From positions 1-64,000 of the forward strand of contig JAQBPB010000068.1 of NCBI GenBank assembly GCA_028287745.1: a stretch of DNA of 64,000 nt, read 5' to 3'. Position numbers and translations under genes: made by a program. Below, piece after piece: positions 32,977-40,820 of this stretch. Source of the DNA: Chloroflexota bacterium (GTDB taxonomy: Bacteria; Chloroflexota; Chloroflexia; Chloroheliales; Chloroheliaceae). The notes under the pieces were generated by a model. The model saw only the letters and a program-made list of their open reading frames with translations. It had not been told where the DNA came from and searched no databases. Numbering within the stretch: position 1 is the stretch's first letter; each line of letters opens with the position of its first letter.

Positions 32977-35787
32977 ATGCCATTTACTCTCCGGGTTAAT
33001 TTTCGCCGTACTAAATTTACCTGTCTTGTCCTGGCACTCATCACAATTTTAAGCCTCTTTCTTACTTTATTTTATGAGCTGCCTGCCGCCCGGGCTGCTA
33101 CAAAGACTTTTATGGCGGTCCAGGGCGATAGACTGGTGGTAAACGGTAAACCGGTCACCCTTAAAGGCTCTAACTATTACAACCTGGGTAATTCTTATGC
33201 CGGGATGTGGTTGTACTGGGATAGCGACCTGGCCCGCGAGGGCTTGAAACAGGCCGCCGCCCTGGGCAATAACTCCGTCCGTATCCTGGTGCCCTTCGCT
33301 TCGATGTACGGCTGGACCTACGCTGACCGGGGAAACGTTATTCCCGAATACCTGGACCGCCTGCGCCAGTTCATTCAAATTGCGGGTGAGTATCAAATAG
33401 GGGTAATCGTAACCCTGTTCGACTTTGAGGATGTTTCCGGGCCTGGTACCAAAGAAGAAGTCTGGCACCGCCAGTACGCCAGGGATATCGTGACCGCCTT
33501 CAAGGATGACGACCGTGTGATTGCCTGGGATTTGCATAATGAGCCGGACAATTACGGTGACTGGGCCGGGCGCAATAACGCCGAACCGACCCTGGTCTGG
33601 CTATACCGGATGCGCGAATACATCAAAAGCCTGGACCCGAATCACCTGATTACGGTCGGCATGGGGCGGCGTGACAGCTTCTCGCGCCAGAGCAGCCAGG
33701 GCTTTACGGTCCTTGACCTTTCGGATTTTGTGTCGCACCACTCTTATAATGCCGATGCCCTGGCCGAAGAAATCTATGAACTCCAGGAAAAGACCGGGCG
33801 TCAGAAGCCGATTATCCTGGGGGAAATGGGCTGGCCGACCGGGCCGGTTTTCAGTAAAAACTTTACCGAAGCCATTCAACTGGAGAAGTATAAAAAGACC
33901 CTGGAAATTGCCAAAGCCCATAATATTGCCGGGGTTATGCAGTGGATGCTCTTTGATACCGAACCGACCGGCGGCCCGCCCTGGGACGACCACGCCAGCT
34001 ATTACGGGTTAATCCGGCGCAACGGCGGTATGAAACCGGCCGCTAAGGTCTGGCAAAGCGACTACGTGGTAGAAAAGTTTCCGGCCGCGACTACCGTAAC
34101 TAACCTGAAACTGACAAAAGCCGGGCCGCGAGATAACCCGCCTAAATACTTTCCGCAGACTGACCATTTTATCGGTACGCCGCTGTATGAACTCTGGAAA
34201 CGCGGAGGCGAAATCGAAGTCTTTGGCCTACCTATAACTGACTGCTTTCTGCTGGAAGACCTTGAAACCGGACGGCACGACTTCCAAAATGACGCCAACA
34301 AGACGCCTATCTACCAGTACTTTGAAAAAGGCCGCTTTGAGTTCCACCGCGAAAGACGAGCTTTGCCGGAATATGCCCAATTGCAGGGGATGGACCGTTA
34401 CCTCTTTTTGATCGACTTCGGGAAAGTTGGCCTGGAACTGGCGGCAGCCAGGGGTTACAAGTTTGAAGCCGCGACCCGCAATGGCGCTGACTCCGCGATT
34501 TACCAGTGGTTCACGCAGACCAATCACTCGCTGCAAGAGCCTTTCTTGAGCTATTGGAAACAACACCTGGGCAATTTTGTGTTTGGGTCGCCCATATCGG
34601 AGCCGTTTGAGGAGACTAACCCCGAAACCGGCCAGCGGCGCCTGGTCCAGTATTTTGAAAGTGGGCGGCTGGAATACCGGCCGGAGTTCGCCAATACGCG
34701 GGCCTCCGTGGTAGCCGGTAACGTAGGTGCGGAATTGCTCAAGGCTAAAGGCTGGATTACCAGGGCCTACCCGGATTACCAACCAGCGGCTAACACGGGA
34801 GCGGATGGGTTGCCGGGTGAGGTAAAGCCAGGCCCGGATGGTTTCGCTGACCCGGCCTTTAATAAAGTCTGGCAGCGAACCGATGCCCCGGTTGGCAGTG
34901 GCCAGGCTGCCCGCACCTGGCTGTGGGGTGAAAGACCGCAGCAAGCTTTCAGAGAGGCTTACCAGGAAGCTCCCGGCAAGACGCGTCTGGTCCAATATTT
35001 TGATAAAAGCCGCATGGAAGTGACCAACCCGGAGGGTGAAGCTGGCAGCAAATGGTATGTCACCAACGGTCTCCTGGCGAGGGAGTTAATCACCGGGCAG
35101 GTTCAGACGGGGGATAACAGTTTCGAAAACCGCGCCCCGGCTGAAGTTCCCCTGGCCGGGGATGCCCTGGCGAACAATCCCGAAGCGCCTACCTATGCCA
35201 GCCTGCAAAACCTGGCTTCGATTGATGCCAGGGAAAGCGACCTTACCGGTCAGCCGGTCGCTAAATTCCTGTTAAAAGGCGGCAGCCTTGGTCAATTACC
35301 TGCTAATTTTGCGGCAAAAGCTCAGTACGGCCAATATAACCCGCAGACCGGCCATAATATTGCCGGGGTTTTCTGGGATTTCATGACTCAGACGCGCGGT
35401 CCGGTCATTGAAAATGGCAAACTAATCCAGGGTGACGTGGTGGATTGGCTCTTTTCGGTCGGCTTGCCTTTGACCGAGCCCTATTGGACCAGGGCTAAAG
35501 TAGCCGGGGTCGAACGTGAGGTGCTGGTCCAGGCATTCGAGCGGCGGATTTTAACTTACACCCCGGCCAACCCGGCCGCCTTTCAGGTTGAGATGGGTAA
35601 CGTTGGGCTGCACTATTTCAGCTGGCGCTATGGTTCAGGCCCTAATAACCTGGCTGTTTCCGGCAGTTTATCCCTGGATGACACGAGCCGTTCCGACCTC
35701 ACCCAATCTGGCGGGCTGGCCTACCGCCAGATTGATAACGGTGCAACACCGGCCAACCGGCCTGGTCGCCAGACAGCCGCTGGTTAA
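32977..35787 (+). CDS. Secreted clan GH-A glycosidase (GH5-like cellulase/mannanase) with four C-terminal repeats
   Basis: A 936-residue exported enzyme. A signal peptide (about residues 1-40, basic then hydrophobic, ends PAARA) precedes the GH-A barrel (about 45-365), which starts 'QGDRLVVNGKPVTLKGSNYYN'. The acid/base Glu is in 'AWDLHNEPDNYG' and the nucleophile Glu in 'PIILGEMGWPTGP', as in GH5 endoglucanases and mannanases. Residues about 385-920 hold four units of about 100 residues, each ending in a motif like YQYFEKGRFEFHRE, VQYFESGRLEYRPE, VQYFDKSRMEV or VQAFERRILTYTP; these may bind the cell wall or polysaccharide. It should act outside the cell on beta-1,4-glucan or mannan. The exact substrate is unknown. 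Confidence 0.85.
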   Translation: MPFTLRVNFRRTKFTCLVLALITILSLFLTLFYELPAARAATKTFMAVQGDRLVVNGKPVTLKGSNYYNLGNSYAGMWLYWDSDLAREGLKQAAALGNNSVRILVPFASMYGWTYADRGNVIPEYLDRLRQFIQIAGEYQIGVIVTLFDFEDVSGPGTKEEVWHRQYARDIVTAFKDDDRVIAWDLHNEPDNYGDWAGRNNAEPTLVWLYRMREYIKSLDPNHLITVGMGRRDSFSRQSSQGFTVLDLSDFVSHHSYNADALAEEIYELQEKTGRQKPIILGEMGWPTGPVFSKNFTEAIQLEKYKKTLEIAKAHNIAGVMQWMLFDTEPTGGPPWDDHASYYGLIRRNGGMKPAAKVWQSDYVVEKFPAATTVTNLKLTKAGPRDNPPKYFPQTDHFIGTPLYELWKRGGEIEVFGLPITDCFLLEDLETGRHDFQNDANKTPIYQYFEKGRFEFHRERRALPEYAQLQGMDRYLFLIDFGKVGLELAAARGYKFEAATRNGADSAIYQWFTQTNHSLQEPFLSYWKQHLGNFVFGSPISEPFEETNPETGQRRLVQYFESGRLEYRPEFANTRASVVAGNVGAELLKAKGWITRAYPDYQPAANTGADGLPGEVKPGPDGFADPAFNKVWQRTDAPVGSGQAARTWLWGERPQQAFREAYQEAPGKTRLVQYFDKSRMEVTNPEGEAGSKWYVTNGLLARELITGQVQTGDNSFENRAPAEVPLAGDALANNPEAPTYASLQNLASIDARESDLTGQPVAKFLLKGGSLGQLPANFAAKAQYGQYNPQTGHNIAGVFWDFMTQTRGPVIENGKLIQGDVVDWLFSVGLPLTEPYWTRAKVAGVEREVLVQAFERRILTYTPANPAAFQVEMGNVGLHYFSWRYGSGPNNLAVSGSLSLDDTSRSDLTQSGGLAYRQIDNGATPANRPGRQTAAG

Positions 35788-36034
35788 CCTTTACCGGTAC
35801 TAGCCAGAATTTACTGGGAGTACGCGCCAGTGGCGGACCTGCCTCTAACCTTACGGCACCCCTACCCTAAGAGTCGGGAGTGGTCCAGCGTGACCCGGTT
35901 TGGATCCCAAATGGGGGTCTTTAATAGAAGAAAAAAGTGATCTGAATAGACTTTTCTTATACATGCCTTTCAGGTAGGACCTAATTACGCCAATTGGCCT
36001 AAGGCCGTAAGGTGGAAATAGGACTTTAGTCTAA

Positions 36035-36062
36035 TAGACATTGTGAAATTTATTGCTATAAT
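36035..36062 (+). promoter_or_regulatory. Promoter of candidate small RNA
   Basis: -35 TAGACA (36035-36040), 16-base spacer, extended -10 TGCTATAAT (TATAAT at 36057-36062). It matches the consensus at 5 of 6 and 6 of 6 positions, and is one of the best promoters in the window. Transcription would start near 36069. Confidence 0.72.
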
Positions 36063-36068
36063 AGTCTT

Positions 36069-36250
36069 TGTAAGATACGAGACAGGTTACACCAAGTAAC
36101 ACTGATACCGGCTTACACTAGAAATCATTCGGCCGCTCGGCCGAAAGATGGTCGAAGAGACCAATTTTTATCCTCTTAAATCTCCTCCTACTAACACTAA
36201 CGAAACCAATCAACGGGTCGCAGCTGGCGAGCATAGCGGCCCGTTTCATT
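36069..36250 (+). ncRNA. Candidate structured small RNA or leader, unclassified
   Basis: Downstream of the promoter at 36035 are four consecutive hairpins with no gene. (1) GTAAG/CTTAC (36070-36074 with 36112-36116) encloses CAG-GTTAC/GTAAC-A-CTG (36083-36104). (2) TTCGGCC/GGCCGAA (36128-36134, 36139-36145) has a 4-base loop. (3) TGGTC/GACCA (36149-36153, 36159-36163) is followed by ATTTTTAT. (4) A 10-pair stem (36212-36221 with 36236-36245, one G-U pair) has an inner 3-pair hairpin and is followed by a T-rich run. Ends could be near 36170 or 36250. It matches no riboswitch consensus I remember. The second glycosidase ATG is 160 bases beyond, so an independent RNA or an attenuated leader are both possible. 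Confidence 0.5.
36212..36250 (+). terminator. Terminator-like hairpin ending the candidate small RNA
   Basis: AACGGGTCGC pairs with GCGGCCCGTT (10 pairs, one G-U), with an inner GCT/AGC hairpin in the loop, and is followed by TTTCATTTCAT. The T-run is interrupted, so termination may be partial. Confidence 0.6.
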
Positions 36251-36406
36251 TCATACAATTTCCCTTTTCTTTACCGGTTAGACTTCAAACTGCTTCGAGT
36301 TTATTTTCGAAAGTAACCATATTGGCGAATTTACGTTTATAATAAGCCAAGTTGGTAAATAATAGTAAGACCTGGACCAGTTGGTTGGTCGGGAAATGAA
36401 ATAATA

Positions 36407-37801
36407 ATGTGTAGAAAAATCTCTATACCACGCCTTCCATTTTCTTCTTTCCGGTTTATATTATTCCTTTTCTTTAGCTTCAGCCTCTTAAGCGGCCCCG
36501 GCCTGTCCCTGGCGACCGCCCCGGCGCAGACCGCTACCACCAGCGCTAATTTTCAAATGGGAACCGATGCGACAGTTATGCTTGACCGGCTGGCCGGGCC
36601 GGATGGCGACCAGGCGGCGGCGGAAATCGCCGGTTCAGGTGGCGGCTGGGTCAGGTTGGAGTTCAAGGCAACCGACCCAACCAATCTCAAGCGTTACGAC
36701 CGGGCCATCTCCCGCCTTCAGGTTTACGGGGTAAGGATCCTGGCGGTGCTGGTAGACCCTTTCGCTACCTGCCATAGCGACATCAAAGAGCGCGATACCG
36801 AGGTTTTCGCCCGTTGGGTGCGTGAGGTATACCTCAAGGGCTGCGGCCAGAATACTTCCAATTCGGTCCACCAGCTTGGCTTTAATGAGCTAACCGAGCG
36901 CTATTCTTATATCCAGCACTGGCAGCTCTGGAATGAACCTAACGTCTGCGGTTTTTTACGTTCCGATTTGGATGCCTGTGGGTATGGCCTCTGGCGGCGG
37001 GATGTGCCGGGCGGGGAACGGGTCGGTGTCCGGTACGGTATGCAGAAGTTTGGAACACTGCTGGCGACGGTCTATGCCGAACGGACCAACAAGCAGGTTA
37101 AAATTGTAACTGGCGGTATTCTAAGCGCTTACAACTGTTCGCCCGAATACGAAACGCCCTGCAATACCGACGCGCATAGAGGCCCGGAGAATTGTTACAA
37201 GCTGCTGCCCTGGGAGAATTACGGCTGCGACGCCGGGGTTAACTTGCTTGTCAATGCCGAGGCGGTCCAGCGTTACAAGCAAGCCTATAACCGCTTCCCG
37301 TTTGATATCCTGGGCTTGCACCCTTACCAGTTTGCCGCCTGGGCCAATGGCTATGTGGCTCCGGCTTTTTACGTGACGCAGGATATTCAGCGTAACGTCC
37401 GCCGCTTCGTGGACAATAGCTATCCGATCTGGATTAGCGAATGGGGCTTTGACCTGGCGACCACCACCAACCAACCGGCGGCCTGCCAGTACCCGGTGGC
37501 AGCTTCCACCGTTCAGGGCTGCGAGGCGAATATTGCCACCCTGCTGGAAAGCATGGTCGCCGGGATTAATGTCCGGCCAAACCTGAATATTACCAACTTA
37601 TTCTGGTATAACTACGCTGACCAGACCGCTAATATCCAGGCCGGTTTGCTTGACCAGACCGGCCGCAAGCGCGCTTCCTACTTTACCTTCCAGGGAGCGG
37701 CCCAGGCCCAGGGACTGGAGTCCCAGCAGCAGTCCAGGCGCGAAACGCTGGGGAAAGTTATTCAGCTTGCCGCAAAACTGGTTAGCAGCCAGCTGTCTTA
37801 G
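36407..37801 (+). CDS. Secreted clan GH-A glycosidase-like protein, cysteine-rich
   Basis: A 464-residue exported protein with a signal peptide of about 40 residues (ends near ATAPAQT). The body is a TIM-barrel of clan GH-A type: acid/base Glu in 'HWQLWNEPNVCGF' and nucleophile Glu in 'YPIWISEWGFDL'. It has at least ten Cys residues, several close together (e.g. 'DACGY', 'YNCSPEYETPCN', 'ENCYKLLPWENYGCD'), suggesting disulfide-stabilised extracellular folding. The C-terminus is Gln/Arg rich. I cannot assign a GH family; GH5, GH39 and GH-A unclassified types are all possible. It follows the other glycosidase gene in the same direction. Confidence 0.75.
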   Translation: MCRKISIPRLPFSSFRFILFLFFSFSLLSGPGLSLATAPAQTATTSANFQMGTDATVMLDRLAGPDGDQAAAEIAGSGGGWVRLEFKATDPTNLKRYDRAISRLQVYGVRILAVLVDPFATCHSDIKERDTEVFARWVREVYLKGCGQNTSNSVHQLGFNELTERYSYIQHWQLWNEPNVCGFLRSDLDACGYGLWRRDVPGGERVGVRYGMQKFGTLLATVYAERTNKQVKIVTGGILSAYNCSPEYETPCNTDAHRGPENCYKLLPWENYGCDAGVNLLVNAEAVQRYKQAYNRFPFDILGLHPYQFAAWANGYVAPAFYVTQDIQRNVRRFVDNSYPIWISEWGFDLATTTNQPAACQYPVAASTVQGCEANIATLLESMVAGINVRPNLNITNLFWYNYADQTANIQAGLLDQTGRKRASYFTFQGAAQAQGLESQQQSRRETLGKVIQLAAKLVSSQLS

Positions 37802-37868
37802 TTTCCACTCCGGTGTAATCCTTCCCTTACTTCTTCAAATTTACCAGGCTTTTCCGGGCCTGGTATGT

Positions 37869-37874
37869 TACAAT
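37869..37874 (+). promoter_or_regulatory. Candidate extended -10 for the YigZ-family gene
   Basis: TGT-TACAAT lies about 108 bases before the ATG at 37982. Just upstream is a perfect 8-pair hairpin (TACCAGGC 37842-37849 with GCCTGGTA 37858-37865) without a T-run, which may be the end of the glycosidase transcript or a binding site. Confidence 0.4.
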
Positions 37875-37981
37875 TTGGGTCAAATTAATATGCTGCTTGT
37901 TATATTCCTTCCTTAGTTTAAGCCTGATTTGACCACCTTTTGTATTTTACAGGGTTAAATTAGAAAGTTTACCTGTCATAT

Positions 37982-38629
37982 ATGCTAACCGCTTATCGAA
38001 CCCTGCGCGGGCCGGGCGAAGAAACCATTATAATTAAAAAGTCCCGGTTTATCGGCTATGCCCAACCGGCCGAGTCGGAAGAGTCGGCGGTCAAGTTTAT
38101 TGAAACTATCCGCAAAAAGCATTGGGATGCCAATCATAATTGCTACGCCTACCAGGTCGGTTATAACGATGAAGTCCAGAAGTCGAACGATGCCGGGGAA
38201 CCGGCCGGGACCGCCGGGCGGCCAATCCTGGAGGTTATAAAGAAAGAAGAACTGAAAAACGTTGTAGTGGTCGTAACACGCTATTTCGGCGGTACGCTCC
38301 TGGGAGCGGGCGGCCTTATCCGGGCCTACGGACAGACCGCCGGAGCGGCTTTACAGGCTGCCGGGGTGGTCACCCGGACGCTTTTTCAGGCGGTACGGGT
38401 AGAAATCGAATATACCTGGCTGGGCCGGGTGGAAAACGAAACTTTACAGGGCGGGTACTTTATAGACCGGATTGAGTACCTGGACCGGGTTGCGGTTATT
38501 GCGCTGGTCCCGGTTGACCAGTTTGAGCAATACTTTACCCTGATTACCGATATTACGAACGGCCAGGCCGTGGTCGTGCCCGATGTGCAAGTATTTGCCT
38601 CGGTAATGAACGGCAAACTTGTCAGGTAG
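37982..38629 (+). CDS. YigZ / IMPACT family protein
   Basis: A 215-residue protein of the YigZ (UPF0029/IMPACT) family. It shows 'KKSRFIGYAQPAES', 'SNDAGEPAGTAGRPILEVI' and 'NVVVVVTRYFGGTLLGAGGLIRAYGQTAGAAL', the family signature, and a C-terminal DUF1949-like alpha/beta domain. Members are thought to act in translation or nutrient response; the reaction, if any, is not known. The N-terminal domain has the ribosomal-S5-like fold. Length is typical (about 200). It is monocistronic with no partner nearby. Confidence 0.9.
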   Translation: MLTAYRTLRGPGEETIIIKKSRFIGYAQPAESEESAVKFIETIRKKHWDANHNCYAYQVGYNDEVQKSNDAGEPAGTAGRPILEVIKKEELKNVVVVVTRYFGGTLLGAGGLIRAYGQTAGAALQAAGVVTRTLFQAVRVEIEYTWLGRVENETLQGGYFIDRIEYLDRVAVIALVPVDQFEQYFTLITDITNGQAVVVPDVQVFASVMNGKLVR

Positions 38630-38769
38630 CCGGTGAACCAGGCTATGCCGCTAAACCCTTCCTCAGAGTAGTCCGGCAGGTAATTAAATTTTTAATTTAA
38701 TAAGTAAACAAATGGTTTAACAAGTAATTAAATATAAATAATGAAATAAACTCGTAACATAAAGTACTA

Positions 38770-38797
38770 TTGTTCAATGACTTGCCTATGTTAAAAT
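38770..38797 (+). promoter_or_regulatory. Promoter of the diguanylate cyclase gene
   Basis: -35 TTGTTC (38770-38775), 16-base spacer, extended -10 TGTTAAAAT (TAAAAT 38792-38797), about 52 bases before the ATG. Upstream, 38680-38745 is very AT rich, with two copies of GTAATTAAAT and an inverted repeat ATTAAATT-TTT-AATTTAAT, which may be regulator sites. Confidence 0.55.
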
Positions 38798-38848
38798 TAT
38801 TTATCGATGTGTTTTATGACTCCAGAAATGTTAACGTTATACTAATCT

Positions 38849-40549
38849 ATGCCAGCTCATTCAATTTACGCCATACCATTGCTTCTAGCGGCTGTTACTT
38901 CTTTTTCTTTGAGTATCTATAGCTGGCGGTTGCGCGACTTTAAGGGAATTGTACCTTTTTGTTTAGTCAGTTTTCTTTGCGGTTGCTGGGCTTCAGTTTC
39001 CGGTCTGGATATTTTGACAGATGATTTTGGCTTAAAGCTTTTCTACATGCAGGTGCGGTTTTCACTCGCAGCCTTTACCCCTTTATGCTGGCTGCTAATG
39101 GTTTCAAGCCTGGTCGGGAAACGGCATTTCCTGAAAGGGTACCGCCTGGGCCTGTTACTGATTATCCCAATCCTGACCCTGATAGTTATATGGACCATGG
39201 ACCGGCATACCCTGTTACGGGCGAACCTGGTGCTGGATACAAGCGGCCCCTTTCCGGTTATTTTATTCAATAACGGCCCCTGGTATTACGTCCATGTAAT
39301 CTTTGGTTACCTGGTGCAGGCCTCCAGTGTCGCTTTCCTGGTTAACGCCTTACGGTATGCCCGTAACCTCTTTTACCGTCAGACCCTCAGTATTCTTGCC
39401 TGTGTTTTTATTCCAGCGATCTTTGACTTCCTGTTTAACTTGTATATTTCGCCTGTGCCGGGTTTTAATTTTGCCCCGGCCACTTTTACGCTTACCAGTC
39501 TACTGATGGGCCGGGCGCTGCTGCGTTACCAGTTATTTGATCTGGCACCAATTGCCCACAGTACGGTTATTGAAACGGTTCAGGACTTAATGCTGGTATT
39601 TGACCTCCAGAATCGCCTGGTAGATTTTAACCAGTCCGCTCAGAAAGTTTTTAACCTGGATTTAGCGAGGCCTATCGGTACTTCAATACAGGGGATTTTC
39701 GAAACCTATCCTGATTTACAGCAAAAGTCACAGGAAAGCACCGTTGCACAAAGGGAATTTACCCTGGGAAGCCCTGAAAATTCTCAAATTTATGAATTGG
39801 TGATTACACCGCTTAAAAGCAACCAGGTTTTGTCATTGGGCCGCCTGTTCCTGTTCCGCAATATTACCGCCCAGAAGAAAGCTTCGGAAGAATTGCGCCT
39901 GGCAAATGAAGAACTACAGGCCAAACTGGGTGAAATCGAACTATTACAGGCCAAGTTGCGCGAAGAAACCATTCGCGACCCATTAACGGAACTTTTCAAC
40001 CGCCGTTACCTGGATGAAACGTTGCATCGGGAGGTCGCCGGTATTCAGCGCACCGGGGGCTACCTGAGTGTTGTGATGCTTGATATTGATCATTTTAAAA
40101 AGATTAATGATACTTACGGCCATAAAACCGGCGATGTAATGCTGCAAGCCCTGAGTAAATTATTGCAAGCACAGACCCGGGCCTCTGATATTACCTGCCG
40201 TTATGGGGGTGAGGAATTTGTCCTGGTGATGCCGGGAATCAGTATTGAATTGGCCTACCGGCGGATAAATAAAATGCGAATGGCTTTTGAAGCTTTGCGA
40301 GTTTCCGTCGGTGATGAAACCTTACAAAGCACTTTCTCCGCCGGAATTGCCGTGTATCCCGAACACGGTGTCACCGGTGAAGAGTTATTGCAACTGGCCG
40401 ACCAGGCCCTTTACCAGGCTAAAACCGCCGGACGGAATTGTGTCAAAATTTACCAGAACCCCAATCCTTTTCACTTCGAACCTTATGAGAAGGCCGAGCA
40501 ATTACTGGGGCAGGCTGAATACAACTTCTTAAACCGGCCTAAAAAGTAG
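38849..40549 (+). CDS. Membrane diguanylate cyclase (7TM-type sensor, PAS, GGDEF)
   Basis: A 566-residue protein. About seven membrane segments in residues 1-225 resemble the histidine-kinase N-terminal 7TM sensor type. A PAS domain follows (about 240-345, 'VIETVQDLMLVFDLQNRLVDFNQSAQKVFNLD'), then a coiled helix and a GGDEF domain (about 375-550). The active site is GGEEF in 'SDITCRYGGEEFVLVMPG', and RASD five residues before it matches the inhibitory I-site RxxD. It makes cyclic di-GMP from two GTP and is likely product-inhibited. The substrate-binding 'MLDIDHFKKINDTYGHKTGD' is intact. No PilZ or EAL protein is in the window. It ends at a strong terminator. Confidence 0.93.
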   Translation: MPAHSIYAIPLLLAAVTSFSLSIYSWRLRDFKGIVPFCLVSFLCGCWASVSGLDILTDDFGLKLFYMQVRFSLAAFTPLCWLLMVSSLVGKRHFLKGYRLGLLLIIPILTLIVIWTMDRHTLLRANLVLDTSGPFPVILFNNGPWYYVHVIFGYLVQASSVAFLVNALRYARNLFYRQTLSILACVFIPAIFDFLFNLYISPVPGFNFAPATFTLTSLLMGRALLRYQLFDLAPIAHSTVIETVQDLMLVFDLQNRLVDFNQSAQKVFNLDLARPIGTSIQGIFETYPDLQQKSQESTVAQREFTLGSPENSQIYELVITPLKSNQVLSLGRLFLFRNITAQKKASEELRLANEELQAKLGEIELLQAKLREETIRDPLTELFNRRYLDETLHREVAGIQRTGGYLSVVMLDIDHFKKINDTYGHKTGDVMLQALSKLLQAQTRASDITCRYGGEEFVLVMPGISIELAYRRINKMRMAFEALRVSVGDETLQSTFSAGIAVYPEHGVTGEELLQLADQALYQAKTAGRNCVKIYQNPNPFHFEPYEKAEQLLGQAEYNFLNRPKK

Positions 40550-40665
40550 GTCAGAGGTCAGTTAAAGTTTAGCAGGGTAAATCGTTTCCCATACGATTTT
40601 GAACTTGAATACTGCACAGCACTTCCTGAAAGAGCTTAGCGCTAAATGGGCGCAGGTAAAATTAA

Positions 40666-40713
40666 AAGATGGCCTTTCTTTACATCAATAATGTTAAGGA
40701 AGGCCATCTTTTT
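40666..40713 (+). terminator. Terminator between convergent diguanylate cyclase and propeller genes
   Basis: AAGATGGCCTTTCTT pairs with AAGGAAGGCCATCTT (15 pairs, one G-U) and is followed by TTTG. On the minus strand it is followed by TTTTAATTTT, so it could serve both genes. Confidence 0.9.
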
Positions 40714-40820
40714 GTTTAAAGGTCGGACTGTTTCCGGTTTTAACCGGAACAACTTGCGGCCGGGTTAGCCGCTTGTAGTTCCGGTTTCTTTATAGTCCTG
40801 TTTAACTACTGCTCCGGAAA

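Larger units (their letters stand above)
35788..36406 (+). other. Intergenic region between two secreted glycosidases
   Basis: 619 bases. It opens with a weak hairpin (GACCC 35892-35896, GGGTC 35915-35919, then TTTAATAG) that could end the first glycosidase transcript. A strong promoter at 36035-36062 and a terminator-like hairpin at 36212-36245 bracket a candidate small RNA (listed separately). TATAAT at 36338-36343 may drive the second glycosidase gene. A 64-codon open frame at 36148-36342 has no ribosome-binding site and overlaps the RNA hairpins; I do not consider it a gene. Confidence 0.6.

Noticed and set aside
36069-36250. Riboswitch identity (cyclic di-GMP, THF, glycine, guanidine, T-box) or 6S RNA
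   Set aside because: None of the consensus motifs I know match, and 6S-type end pairing is absent.
36148-36342. 64-codon open frame in the glycosidase intergenic gap
   Set aside because: No ribosome-binding site, overlaps RNA hairpins, and the amino-acid composition does not resemble a protein.
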